Translations under genes and position numbers: made by a program | In this document: piece by piece, positions 1-8,507 of the stretch | Layout of the letters: the number at the start of each line of letters is the position of its first letter | Position numbering within the stretch: position 1 is the stretch's first letter | The notes under the pieces: model-generated | Seen by the model: the letters and a program-made list of their open reading frames with translations, nothing else | Told to the model about the DNA's origin: nothing | Database searches by the model: none | NCBI RefSeq assembly: GCF_003013815.1 | Contig: NZ_PRLH01000003.1 | Coordinates: 22,692-86,691, forward strand | Source: Cyanothece sp. BG0011 | GTDB taxonomy: Bacteria > Cyanobacteriota > Cyanobacteriia > Cyanobacteriales > Microcystaceae | Direction: 5' to 3' | DNA length: 64,000 bases

Positions 1-53
1 CTTTATTGTCTGGGATAGCCTCCGCCTGGGGTGGAGCGATCGCAGCCGGATAA
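1..53 (+). CDS. C-terminal end of a truncated upstream gene (hydrophobic tail)
   Basis: Frame 3 reads LLSGIASAWGGAIAAG and then a TAA at 51-53. The rest of the gene lies before the window. The peptide is small-residue-rich and hydrophobic, as in the last helix of a membrane protein, but sixteen residues cannot identify a family. A convincing terminator follows 45 bases later, which supports a real gene end here. Confidence 0.35.
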   Translation, partial: LLSGIASAWGGAIAAG

Positions 54-98
54 TACCCATTCTCTTTATTTATGACTTAGTCATTGCAACAAGAATAG

Positions 99-124
99 GG
101 GCGCAAACCTTGCGTCCTTTTTTT
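99..124 (+). terminator. Rho-independent terminator after the truncated upstream gene
   Basis: An 8-base stem GGGCGCAA / TTGCGTCC (one G-T pair) with a 3-base loop is followed by seven T. It separates the truncated first gene from the hemerythrin gene. Confidence 0.75.
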
Positions 125-300
125 CATATTTGTCTATCGGTTTAACTTAGCAAAAATCAGTAGTTTTTCTACCATTCAATCACTCTTTACCAAGGGTTAA
201 TTAAAGAAAATCTAACTTCAACCTAGAGATAGATACTAATCAGTAATAAACTTTTTAAACTAGATTTTAGACTTTAAAATAACAGACAGGAGATTTCCAT

Positions 301-1329
301 ATGCCTGCTACATTAAACGATACAAAACGATCAGCGATTGCCACAAAATTAGCTGATATGCAAGCAATTCAGCAGTTAATTATTGATAGTGAAGAACAGT
401 TACTGAGTCAGTGTAACGAAAAAACCTTAGCGAAACGTCTCGAAGATATGCTCGAAGACGATCGCAAAAATTTAGAAATTGTCAAAACAGCCATTACTCA
501 ATATGGGATTCAATCTGAACCCAAAGAAAGCGTACAAGAAATGGTGGAAAAAGCCAAAAACGTTAATTCCCATTCTGAGATGAGTTTGTATGAAAAACTG
601 GCTCATCACGAACTCTTAAAACATGGTCAGATGATGTCTGGGTTAGTGATACACAAAGCGGCTCAAGTGGTTGGCAAAGATGTAGAAGCAGCCATTGCTC
701 CCCTTAATACCGTTAACTTTGAAAACCGCGCTCATCAAGAACGTCTCAAAGGGATGCTTGAGTATGCCGGAACCCAAGAACTCACCGGAGAAGAACCGGA
801 TCAAGGATTATGGGGCCGGGTACAGGATGCTGTCGCTGCCACCACCGGACTCTTCGGTAGTGCCGTGTCTCAATCTTCTGAAGGTGAAGACGTGGATATC
901 ATGGATTTAATCTTCATGGACCATCAGAAAGTGAAAACCTTAATTAGTGAGATTCGCTCTGCTGAGAATTCTGATGAAATTACCTCTTTATTTGGTCAAC
1001 TCTATAAAGACTTAGTGGTTCATGCTAAAGCAGAAGAAGAGGTGGTTTATCCTGCTGTGAAATCTTTTTACGGAGAAGGAGATACCCAAGAACTTTATGA
1101 CGAGCAAGAACAACTCGAAAATATTCTTAATGAAATGAAAAATATGGACAACACCGGCGAGCCATTTATGGAAAAACTGCGTCAGGTTAAGTCCATGGTA
1201 GGGGATCATACTCGTCAAGAAGAAAGCACCATGTTTGCTGCTATGCGTAACAATATGTCTGAACAAGAACGCAAACAAATGGCACAGCAATTTAAAGAAA
1301 GTAAACAGCAATTGCAAAGCCAAATGTAA
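301..1329 (+). CDS. Hemerythrin HHE-domain protein with an extra N-terminal helical domain
   Basis: A soluble 342-residue protein, all helical by composition. Residues about 199-330 form a hemerythrin-like four-helix unit: H208, H241 with E245 in HAKAEEE, and H303 with E307 in GDHTRQEE are candidate di-iron ligands. The third-helix position often filled by histidine is acidic here (YDEQEQ near 267). Residues 1-165 form a second helical, histidine-containing region resembling ferritin-like or DUF892-type bundles. Such proteins bind O2 or serve in iron and redox stress responses; the exact role is unknown. The start is supported by AGGAGA eight bases upstream. A lipoprotein gene follows after 23 bases, probably in the same operon. 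Confidence 0.8.
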   Translation: MPATLNDTKRSAIATKLADMQAIQQLIIDSEEQLLSQCNEKTLAKRLEDMLEDDRKNLEIVKTAITQYGIQSEPKESVQEMVEKAKNVNSHSEMSLYEKLAHHELLKHGQMMSGLVIHKAAQVVGKDVEAAIAPLNTVNFENRAHQERLKGMLEYAGTQELTGEEPDQGLWGRVQDAVAATTGLFGSAVSQSSEGEDVDIMDLIFMDHQKVKTLISEIRSAENSDEITSLFGQLYKDLVVHAKAEEEVVYPAVKSFYGEGDTQELYDEQEQLENILNEMKNMDNTGEPFMEKLRQVKSMVGDHTRQEESTMFAAMRNNMSEQERKQMAQQFKESKQQLQSQM

Positions 1330-1352
1330 ATTTTATAAGGATAAAAACAATC

Positions 1353-1853
1353 ATGACTACTCTCAAACAATTTTTTCAAAACATCAAAATTAAACAGTTA
1401 GTCATTACTCTATTCGCAGGGGTTTTACTGTTAACTAGCACTGCTTGTAGTAATGGCAAAACGCAAGCAGCCACACCGTCTCCGGCTTCTGGTTCACCCA
1501 ATGATATCGGTCGTCCTCAACCGGGCCAATCAATCTATCCTACTAGCGATGTTCAAAGGGGACAGGATACCACCGCTTCAGATATGAAAGCGAAGCAATT
1601 AAAAGAAGAAGCTCAAAAACGCAATCAGAAGGTTCAAACCCCTCAAGGATTAGTCGATGAGCTAACCCCTGATCAATCTGTCCCTGAGCAAGCGAAAGAC
1701 TTGGGTAAGTCGGCACAAGAAGCTGCTAAAAATGCCACTGAAAATACCAAAAAAGCCGCTAAAAATGCTGCTGAAAATACTAAACAAGGATTAAGTAATA
1801 TCAAAGAAAATACCCAAAATATGGTTGATCAAGCAACCGATGCCATTAAGTAA
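1353..1853 (+). CDS. Lipoprotein with amphipathic LEA/apolipoprotein-like repeats
   Basis: A 166-residue exported protein. Residues 10-31 form a hydrophobic signal ending in the lipobox STAC, with C32 as the lipidated cysteine. A Pro/Ser/Thr linker follows. From about residue 108 the chain is an Ala/Lys/Asn-rich series of near 11-residue units (AAKNATENTKK, AAKNAAENTKQ), the pattern of amphipathic helices in LEA-like stress proteins. It lies 23 bases after the hemerythrin gene and a terminator follows, so the two genes likely form a stress-related operon. I do not recognise a named family. Confidence 0.75.
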   Translation: MTTLKQFFQNIKIKQLVITLFAGVLLLTSTACSNGKTQAATPSPASGSPNDIGRPQPGQSIYPTSDVQRGQDTTASDMKAKQLKEEAQKRNQKVQTPQGLVDELTPDQSVPEQAKDLGKSAQEAAKNATENTKKAAKNAAENTKQGLSNIKENTQNMVDQATDAIK

Positions 1854-1887
1854 TTAAAGATTCTCTAACTCCCATTGCTCAAACTAG

Positions 1888-1912
1888 GATAGCCTAAGGG
1901 CTATCTTTTTTT
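1888..1912 (+). terminator. Rho-independent terminator of the hemerythrin-lipoprotein operon
   Basis: Stem GATAGCC / GGCTATC with a 4-base loop, followed by seven T. Confidence 0.85.
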
Positions 1913-2300
1913 GTAGGCTCGTTCCTACCCCCCCTGCCCCCCTTATAAAGGGGGGTGTGGGGGGTGTGGGGGTTAGGGAATGGGGAATAGGCAAGGGTTC
2001 TCCCCCTAACAAAAGGGGGAGTTAGAGGGGGTGGCCATAGTGTTTATTTTTGACTGTAACTCATTGAGAATTAATTCTCTCTAGTCTTTTGGTTAGTTTT
2101 TCTGTAAGGCGTGCAAGATGTCAGTATTTCTACCCTTGTTGAAATTTGCTATATAATCTTGTGCCAACACTGTGCAAAACAATGGCTTTTTTAAAATCAT
2201 CCCAACGAAATAAATTTTTTTCTGTCTACTTCTTAAAAACTACTTCTTTAGAAAGTTAAAAATTGCTCATCAATTCATTAAAGTAGAAACATAGCAAGCT
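1913..2300. repeat. Non-coding stretch with G-rich heptamer repeats and a repeat arm
   Basis: Positions about 1925-1975 hold a C-rich block and then GGGGTGT-type heptamers, and 2000-2035 a second pair of C-rich and G-rich blocks that can pair with each other. A nearly identical G-rich array occurs at 21630-21690. At 2111-2124 lies GTGCAAGATGTCAG, the reverse complement of the arm of the MITE-like elements at 21.5 and 58.1 kb. No gene is credible here. Confidence 0.6.
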
Positions 2301-2307
2301 AGAAAGT

Positions 2308-2520
2308 TTGACATCGGATGAGTGTTTTGTCGTTGTGGCTCATAGTTGGATATCGAAGAAGAGCGACGTCAGATATCCGAACGGTGTTAATGCCTTTCCT
2401 TTTTGTCACTCAAGTTGATGGGTTGTGGAGTTTTTGTCGCTTCCTCCACTTAACGGCTACCGAGGGGAGATTCAACCCTCCATCAGAACGATCCGAGGTA
2501 GTCGACCACTTTTTTTTAGC
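2308..2520 (+). ncRNA. Candidate structured non-coding RNA of about 200 nt
   Basis: The segment can close on itself: GAC and CGGAT near 2310-2319 pair with ATCCG and GTC near 2490-2503. Inside are GGATATC / GATATCC (2347 and 2372), GAGTG / CACTC, GTGGAG / CTCCAC (loop about 13), and GAGGG / CCCTC, and a run of eight T ends the segment near 2518. It is more G+C-balanced than its flanks. The reading frame across it has no convincing protein features. I could not match it to 6S, tmRNA, RNase P or SRP RNA by their conserved motifs. An untranslated leader of the following gene is an alternative. Confidence 0.35.
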
Positions 2521-2610
2521 CTTGCTGAATCAGCCATTTAATTTTAGAATTTACCAATTATTAATTAAGTAATTATTAATTAATATAATAATATTTTATC
2601 GCAAAAAACA

Positions 2611-3687
2611 ATGACCCCTTCAGCTTGTCTCATTTTTAATCCCGTAGCTGGCCAAGGTGATTCTGAGCAAGAATTAAAGCAAATTCTCTCTTTATTGACA
2701 CCGGAAATTGACCTTGATATCAAAAACACCACCAAAGAAATCGGGGCCGATGAATTAGCGCATCAAGCCTTAAAAGAAGGAGTAAAGATTATCATTGCTT
2801 CTGGAGGAGATGGCACCATCTCAGCAGTAGCAGGGGTTTTAATTAATACGGATGCCCGTTTAGGAATTATTGCCAGGGGAACAGCCAATGCGTTTGCTTC
2901 GGCTTTGGGGATGCCTGATACCATTGAACAACAGTGTCAAACTATTTTAGAGGGCAAGACAAAAGTCGTTGATACGGCTCTATGTAATGGTAAACCGATG
3001 ATCGTCTTAGCTGCCATTGGATTAGAAGCTGATACCATTAGCCAAGCTGAGCGAGAGATGAAAGATAATTTAGGTCAACTTGCTTATATTCTTTCTGGGG
3101 TTCAACAACTTCAGGCGTTAGAACCCTTTGAGGTTAACATCAATAGTGAGGAGAAAAATATCCGTTTAGATGCGATCGCTGTGAGTATCGCTAATGCTGC
3201 CCCTCCCACTTCATTTCTGGCTCAAGGAGCGGCTCAAACCATTGCTGATGATGGCTTACTCGATGTTACGGTGATGACATCTGATAACCTAGCCGAAACG
3301 GTGGCCACTTCCTATCATTTACTTCAAAATGCACTGTTGAACAATGAAGCTGAACATCAAGATATTACTTATTGGCGGACTAAACAAGTTAAAATTACCA
3401 CCGAGCTACCTCTACAAGTAGCCATTGATGGAGATGTGGTTTGTCAAACCCCTCTAACCATTGAATGTAAGCCGAAAAGTTTAACTATTTTTGCCCCACC
3501 TCAACAAGCCGACGAATTAAGCAATGAAGACATTCAAACATTACCTAATTCATCAGTTGTGGACTCCAAGGAACAATCATCAAGCCACTTATCTAATTTA
3601 AGAACAACTTTTGCCATATCGGGAGTGATTGGCGGATTATTAGTCTTTCTATGTTTAGCTTATTCTCTGATGGTCTATCATCAATAG
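2611..3687 (+). CDS. Diacylglycerol/lipid kinase family protein (YegS/DgkB-like) with C-terminal membrane anchor
   Basis: A 358-residue protein of the DAGK catalytic family, which phosphorylates diacylglycerol or sphingosine-like lipids. The nucleotide-binding motif GGDGT is at 65-69, the family motif GTANAF at 90-95, and FNPVAG at 9-14. The C-terminal lobe of the family follows to about residue 290. The last 60 residues are an addition: a polar linker and one hydrophobic segment (about 332-355), which would tether the enzyme to a membrane. It stands alone, convergent with the next gene. The substrate cannot be told from sequence. Confidence 0.85.
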   Translation: MTPSACLIFNPVAGQGDSEQELKQILSLLTPEIDLDIKNTTKEIGADELAHQALKEGVKIIIASGGDGTISAVAGVLINTDARLGIIARGTANAFASALGMPDTIEQQCQTILEGKTKVVDTALCNGKPMIVLAAIGLEADTISQAEREMKDNLGQLAYILSGVQQLQALEPFEVNINSEEKNIRLDAIAVSIANAAPPTSFLAQGAAQTIADDGLLDVTVMTSDNLAETVATSYHLLQNALLNNEAEHQDITYWRTKQVKITTELPLQVAIDGDVVCQTPLTIECKPKSLTIFAPPQQADELSNEDIQTLPNSSVVDSKEQSSSHLSNLRTTFAISGVIGGLLVFLCLAYSLMVYHQ

Positions 3688-3701
3688 TGAAAGACAATTG
3701 T

Positions 3702-4469
3702 TTATTCGTCACTGTTCTCTGTATCTGGCATATTTTCTAACATACTTTGAATTAAATCATACTGAGTAAAATATTTATTCCCTTGCCAATGTTCCCAAGC
3801 TTCAATATGTTTCATTCTGAGGGCCATTTCTAAAATAGATAATCCTTCCTCATGAATAGTAACGGCAATTTCTTCGACTTCAGGTAAGGGTTGTTTCGAT
3901 TTTTCTTCCATATAAGCGGTAACTGCTTGGTCTTTTTCTTCGTCAGTTTCGTATTGACTAATAATCGTATTAATTTCTTCTTCTAAGGCTTCAGGACTAT
4001 GCATAATAATATCATCCCGATCAAAAAATTCAGAAAAAGAATTAGGGGGTTGAGGGGTTTCTTCAGGAGAACAACCAAATAATTTATTAACAATGGCTAA
4101 GCGAGTGGGTTCGGCGGCACGCCAATTCAGTCGAGTATTAAAAAATTTTACCCCTTCTACCACTCTTTGAAACGATCGCACTTCTAAGATCATCAAATCA
4201 TCATTAATAAATTGAAAATAACCTAAAGGAATAGGACGATTTTCTTTCGGAATTTTATTATAAGATTGTTGAAAGCGGATTTTTTTGGCTTCTTCGTCAT
4301 ATAACCAATACCAGCGATCGCTTTTTTCATAATATTTCATACATTTTAGCTTTTCAAACACCCCTAACACCGTTTTTTTATTCGTCACGTGATAATAAAG
4401 TCGAGCCGGTTGATAAGGTTCCCCTGTAATATTTGTGATCAGATTTAACTGGGTTTCTGTTGCTGTCAT
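3702..4469 (-). CDS. Conserved cyanobacterial protein of unknown function
   Basis: A 255-residue soluble protein without signal peptide or membrane segments. It is rich in aromatic and acidic residues, with FFDRDD and EEINTIISQYETDEEKDQ in the middle and a helical C-terminus. The first half (YHVTNKKTVLGVFEKLKCMKYYEKSDRWYWLY, near 25-56, cited by ends) has a compact alpha/beta look. I do not recognise a family; the organised composition and codon use indicate a real gene. It converges on the lipid kinase gene with a 14-base gap. Confidence 0.65.
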   Translation of the reverse strand: MTATETQLNLITNITGEPYQPARLYYHVTNKKTVLGVFEKLKCMKYYEKSDRWYWLYDEEAKKIRFQQSYNKIPKENRPIPLGYFQFINDDLMILEVRSFQRVVEGVKFFNTRLNWRAAEPTRLAIVNKLFGCSPEETPQPPNSFSEFFDRDDIIMHSPEALEEEINTIISQYETDEEKDQAVTAYMEEKSKQPLPEVEEIAVTIHEEGLSILEMALRMKHIEAWEHWQGNKYFTQYDLIQSMLENMPDTENSDE

Positions 4470-4698
4470 ATTTACTAACTGTAATTAAAATTAAACCGAT
4501 TATTTCTATGCTAATTCATAGTTATCATCCTTATCTTAAAAAAAGCTAAAATACGCATTTCTTAAGGTTATCTTTGTTAATCAACTTTGATTCTAAAGAA
4601 AAACAAAAGATCCTTAAATCTGTTATAAAAAAACCAATCATTTTTAAAAGTTGGCCTTACCGTAATTAGATAGGTAATCGTCTAACCCATCAACCATT

Positions 4699-5646
4699 GT
4701 GAAGATTCCAAGTAACATTATCACCTTACTCGTTGGTATCGTTATTACATTAGCGAGTCTCTGGTATGGTCAAAACCATGGCCTGATGCCAGTGGCCGCC
4801 TCTGAAGATGCCAAACAGGTAGACAATATATTCAACTTTATGATGACCATTGCAACGGGACTGTTTCTCTTGATAGAAGGGGTCTTAGTTTATACGGTCA
4901 TTCGATTTCGTCGGCGTAAAGGAGACAACACTGACGGGCCTCCCATTGAGGGGAATGTGCCCTTAGAGATTCTTTGGACAGCTATCCCCACCATTATTGT
5001 CTTCATTCTTGCCCTTTATAGCTTTGAAGCCTATAACAGTATGGGAGGACTCGATCCGGTCATTTCTAAAGATAACCCTCCCCAACAAATTGCTATGGGT
5101 GGCCATCACCATCAAATGGCCTTAGGCATTGGTAACGCTTCAACAGAGGACAACCCGGCTGTGATGGTGGATGTCAAAGCCATTCAATACGCCTGGATTT
5201 TCACCTATCCTGAAACGGGAATTGTTTCCGGTGAACTCCATGTTCCCATTGATCGCCCTGTACAACTGAATATTGATGCAGGGGATGTGCTTCATGCCTT
5301 TTGGGTTCCCCAACTGCGTTTAAAACAAGATGCTATTCCTGGCCGACAAGCCGTCTTAGCCTTTACAGCCAACCGTGAAGGAGATTATCCCATCATCTGT
5401 GCCGAACTTTGTGGCGCTTATCATGGCGGTATGAAATCAGTGCTTCATGTCGATAGTACAGAAGCTTACGCCCAATGGGAAGAAAGCAATAAACCCGTAC
5501 AAGAAGCCAACATGGGAGAAACTGCTATGGTTGACCCCACAGAAATGAGCGATCGAGAATTTCTCAGCCGTTATGCCGAAGATATGGGCATGAATCACCA
5601 GATGGTGGCTGAATTAGCCAGTAATCATGCTGATCACGCTTTTTAA
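4699..5646 (+). CDS. ctaC: Cytochrome c oxidase subunit II
   Basis: Subunit II of an aa3-type terminal oxidase; it takes electrons from cytochrome c or plastocyanin through the binuclear CuA centre on the lumenal/periplasmic side. CuA ligands are visible: H199, C234, C238, H242 and M245, in HAFW and CAELCGAYHGGM, with E236. Hydrophobic segments lie at about 5-23, 48-68 and 92-109; the first may be an uncleaved leader. A histidine cluster GGHHHQM (134-140) sits in the loop. The start is GTG at 4699. It is the first gene of the ctaCDE cluster, 184 bases before ctaD. Confidence 0.95.
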   Translation: MKIPSNIITLLVGIVITLASLWYGQNHGLMPVAASEDAKQVDNIFNFMMTIATGLFLLIEGVLVYTVIRFRRRKGDNTDGPPIEGNVPLEILWTAIPTIIVFILALYSFEAYNSMGGLDPVISKDNPPQQIAMGGHHHQMALGIGNASTEDNPAVMVDVKAIQYAWIFTYPETGIVSGELHVPIDRPVQLNIDAGDVLHAFWVPQLRLKQDAIPGRQAVLAFTANREGDYPIICAELCGAYHGGMKSVLHVDSTEAYAQWEESNKPVQEANMGETAMVDPTEMSDREFLSRYAEDMGMNHQMVAELASNHADHAF

Positions 5647-5720
5647 ATCTGAGAGAAGTCTCAAGCTAGAAAGAGGAATAAACAGATCCTTGGTTTGAAA
5701 CCTAGATACAAAAAGCGTTT

Positions 5721-5756
5721 TACTTCTGACTTCTAACTTCTGACTTCTGACTTCCC
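5721..5756. repeat. Short heptamer tandem repeat (TTCTGAC)n between ctaC and ctaD
   Basis: About five imperfect copies of ACTTCTG/ACTTCTA. The same sequence on the other strand (AGGAGTC units) occurs at 23130-23160. Such heptamer arrays are common in cyanobacterial spacers. Confidence 0.7.
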
Positions 5757-5830
5757 CTTTAGACCCCTGACTCAATGTCTTGTTGTGTACCTCTTTTGCC
5801 AAGTCTATCGTAATCATTGATAAACCTTAT

Positions 5831-7498
5831 ATGACAATCACCGTCGAATCAACCCACATGGAACATCAACAAAGGAAATGGACGGACTATTTCACCTTTT
5901 GTACCGATCATAAGGTGATTGGTATTCAATACTTAGTTACGTCTTTTGCGTTCTATTTCATCGGTGGGGCTTTTGCTGAAGTGCTTCGCACAGAACTGGC
6001 CACCCCCGATCCCGATTTCGTTACCCCTGCCATGTATAACCAGTTTATGACCCTACATGGCACCATTATGATCTTTTTATGGATTGTCCCGGCCGGGGCT
6101 GCTTTTGCCAATTATTTGATCCCCCTCATGATTGGGGCGGATGATATGGCCTTTCCCACCCTCAACGCAGTGGCTTTCTGGTTAACCCCTCCTGGCGGTA
6201 TTTTGTTACTCCTCAGTTTCTTTGTGGATGGTGGGGCAGCCCAAGCGGGTTGGACTTCCTACCCACCCCTGAGTCTCATCAGTGGGGTGTGGGGCCAAGA
6301 AATATGGATTTTAAGCGTCCTATTGGTGGGGACATCCTCTATTTTGGGGGCGATTAATTTTGTCACCACCATCTTTAAAATGCGTATTAAAGATATGGAT
6401 TTGCACAGTATGCCTCTGTTTTGTTGGTCAATGCTGGCAACCTCTGCTTTAATTCTTTTATCTACCCCTGTATTAGCTGCTGCTTTAGTTCTTTTATCCT
6501 TCGATTTAATCGCAGGAACTAGCTTCTTTAACCCCACAGGAGGAGGCGATCCGGTGGTTTACCAGCATATGTTCTGGTTTTACTCCCACCCTGCGGTTTA
6601 CATCATGATTTTGCCCTTCTTCGGTTTAATTTCCGATGTATTACCGGTTCATGCCCGTAAACCAATTTTCGGTTATCGTGCGATCGCTTATTCCAGTTTA
6701 GCTATTAGTTTCCTCGGTTTAATCGTTTGGGCCCACCATATGTTTACCAGTGGTACCCCCGGCTGGTTAAGAATCTTCTTTATGGCTGCTACCATGCTCA
6801 TTGCCGTTCCTACGGGGATTAAAATCTTTAGCTGGTGTGCCACGATATGGGGCGGAAAAATTAACCTCAACACCGCCATGTGTTTCGGTATCGGTTTCAT
6901 TGCCACTTTCTTAATGGGTGGATTAACCGGAGTCATGTTATCTTCGGTTCCCTTTGATATCCATGTCCATGACACTTACTTTGTGGTGGGACATTTCCAT
7001 TATGTTCTCTTTGGTGGGGCAGCCATGGGACTGTTTGCCGGGTTCTATCATTGGTTCCCGAAAATGACCGGTAGAATGATCAATGAACCTCTAGGAAAAG
7101 CCCATTTTATCCTGCTATTTATCGGCTTAAATATTACCTTTTTACCCATGCACGAACTAGGTTTACTGGGGATGAACCGTCGTATTGCTTTATATGATAT
7201 TGAGTTTCAACCCTTAAACCAGCTTTGTACTATCGGCGCTTATTTATTGGCTGTGTCTACGGTTCCCTTTGTCATTAACGTCTTCCTCAGTTTAGTCAAA
7301 GGAGAAAAAGCGGGCCGTAACCCCTGGCGTGCGTTTACTTTAGAATGGCAAACTTCCTCCCCTCCAGCCATTGAAAACTTCGATGAAGAACCCGTTTTAT
7401 GGGCTGGTCCCTATGATTATGGTACCGACTCCGAAGGGGTTGACTCCGAAGAAAGCATTGAAGATATGTTAGCCGAAGTGGGAGCTAATTCTAAGTAA
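5831..7498 (+). CDS. ctaD: Cytochrome c oxidase subunit I, A2-type
   Basis: The 555-residue catalytic subunit that reduces O2 to water and pumps protons; twelve hydrophobic segments. Ligands are present: H76 (TLHG) and H390 for low-spin heme a, H253, H302 and H303 for CuB, H388 for heme a3, and Y257 to cross-link with H253. The motif YSHPAVY (251-257) lacks the glutamate of A1 enzymes and has the Tyr-Ser pair of the A2 class, so the D-channel ends differently. K331 in GIKIFSW belongs to the family's conserved helix. I chose ATG 5831, just before the conserved part; an open frame extends to 5780 but looks unconserved. Confidence 0.95.
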   Translation: MTITVESTHMEHQQRKWTDYFTFCTDHKVIGIQYLVTSFAFYFIGGAFAEVLRTELATPDPDFVTPAMYNQFMTLHGTIMIFLWIVPAGAAFANYLIPLMIGADDMAFPTLNAVAFWLTPPGGILLLLSFFVDGGAAQAGWTSYPPLSLISGVWGQEIWILSVLLVGTSSILGAINFVTTIFKMRIKDMDLHSMPLFCWSMLATSALILLSTPVLAAALVLLSFDLIAGTSFFNPTGGGDPVVYQHMFWFYSHPAVYIMILPFFGLISDVLPVHARKPIFGYRAIAYSSLAISFLGLIVWAHHMFTSGTPGWLRIFFMAATMLIAVPTGIKIFSWCATIWGGKINLNTAMCFGIGFIATFLMGGLTGVMLSSVPFDIHVHDTYFVVGHFHYVLFGGAAMGLFAGFYHWFPKMTGRMINEPLGKAHFILLFIGLNITFLPMHELGLLGMNRRIALYDIEFQPLNQLCTIGAYLLAVSTVPFVINVFLSLVKGEKAGRNPWRAFTLEWQTSSPPAIENFDEEPVLWAGPYDYGTDSEGVDSEESIEDMLAEVGANSK

Positions 7499-7513
7499 GT
7501 TTTCTTGTTTTCT

Positions 7514-7549
7514 GGGCTTAATATTATTAAGCCCCCACTGCTCTTTTTT
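7514..7549 (+). terminator. Hairpin after ctaD, weak terminator or attenuator
   Basis: Perfect 8-base stem GGGCTTAA / TTAAGCCC with a 5-base loop; a run of six T follows only after nine bases. It may set lower expression of ctaE relative to ctaD, or protect the mRNA end. Confidence 0.4.
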
Positions 7550-7586
7550 CAACTGTCATTAAATCATTTCAACCTTTCAATTTCTT

Positions 7587-8204
7587 ATGCAAGGATCAGC
7601 GATTCAACAACCTCAAGGAACGGTACCCGAACATAGTGGTCATCACGGCGGCCATGCAGGACATCCCGATCATAGACTGTTTGGTATTGCCCTGTTTTTA
7701 GTGGCGGAAAGTTCCATTTTCTTAGGCTTATTTACAGCCTTTATTATCTATAAAACCATTATGCCGGTTTGGCCCCCGGAAGGCACTCCAGAACTCGAAT
7801 TATTATTACCTGGAGTTAACACTATTATTCTCGTTGCTAGTAGTTTTGTCATGCACAAAGGACAAACTGCCATTAAGAAAAATGATGTTTCTGGGTTACA
7901 ACTTTGGTTTGGTATTACTGCGGTAATGGGGATTATTTTCCTCGCAGGCCAAATGTATGAATACTTCCATTTAGAGATGGGGTTAACCACCAATTTATTC
8001 GCCAGTTCTTTCTACGCTTTAACTGGGTTTCATGGTCTTCATGTGACCTTTGGACTGTTATTAACTCTCGCTGTTTTATGGCGTTCTCGTCAACCCGGAC
8101 ATTACACCAGTGAGTCCCATTTTGGGGTAGAAGCAGCGGAACTTTACTGGCACTTTGTTGATGTCATTTGGATCATTCTTTTTATCTTGGTTTATTTACT
8201 ATAA
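7587..8204 (+). CDS. ctaE: Cytochrome c oxidase subunit III
   Basis: A 205-residue subunit III of the heme-copper oxidase with five hydrophobic segments, the short bacterial form that lacks the first two helices of the seven-helix type. Family features are FLVAESSIFLGLFTAF, the GFHGLHVTFG segment and the final AAELYWHFVDVIWIILF. The first 28 residues are histidine- and glycine-rich (HSGHHGGHAGHPDH), an odd, possibly metal-binding tail. It ends the ctaCDE cluster and a strong terminator follows. Confidence 0.95.
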   Translation: MQGSAIQQPQGTVPEHSGHHGGHAGHPDHRLFGIALFLVAESSIFLGLFTAFIIYKTIMPVWPPEGTPELELLLPGVNTIILVASSFVMHKGQTAIKKNDVSGLQLWFGITAVMGIIFLAGQMYEYFHLEMGLTTNLFASSFYALTGFHGLHVTFGLLLTLAVLWRSRQPGHYTSESHFGVEAAELYWHFVDVIWIILFILVYLL

Positions 8205-8230
8205 ACCTTGTTTCACAGAATTGTTAATTA

Positions 8231-8258
8231 CCCCGACTTCTAAAGTTGGGGATTTTTT
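8231..8258 (+). terminator. Rho-independent terminator of ctaCDE
   Basis: Nine-base stem CCCCGACTT / AAGTTGGGG with one G-T pair and a 3-base loop, followed by A and six T. Confidence 0.85.
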
Positions 8259-8297
8259 ATATAATATTAGTTGACATTTTAGGAGATAATTAAACCT

Positions 8298-8507
8298 ATG
8301 ACTGAAATTATTTTTCTAGTTGAAACTGATGATGATGGGGGTTATGTTGCTCAAGCATTAGGGGAATCAATTATTACCCAAGCTGATGATTTAGAAACAT
8401 TAAAAAAAGAAGTTAAAGATGCTGTTCATTGTCACTTTCCTGATGAAACTTTACGTCCTAAAATCATTCGTCTTCACATTGTCAAAGACGAGGTATTTGC
8501 TTCATGA
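8298..8507 (+). CDS. hicB: Short HicB-like antitoxin
   Basis: A 69-residue protein with the HicB/DUF1902-type partial RNase H-like fold: a leading beta strand TEIIFLVETDDDGGYVA, then ALGESIITQADDLETLKKEVKDAV. It lacks the C-terminal DNA-binding domain of longer HicB proteins. Its stop overlaps the start of the HicA-like gene (ATGA at 8504-8507), so the two are translationally coupled with the antitoxin first, the reverse of the classical hicAB order. A homologue without partner lies at 48613-48822. Confidence 0.85.
   Translation: MTEIIFLVETDDDGGYVAQALGESIITQADDLETLKKEVKDAVHCHFPDETLRPKIIRLHIVKDEVFAS

Noticed and set aside
2318..2572. 84-codon open frame across the structured region
   Set aside because: No ribosome site, mixed composition and no protein-like features; it overlaps the stem-loops. 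Chance frame.
5614..5817. 67-codon minus-strand frame between ctaC and ctaD
   Set aside because: It is made of the ACTTCTG heptamers and the end of ctaC.
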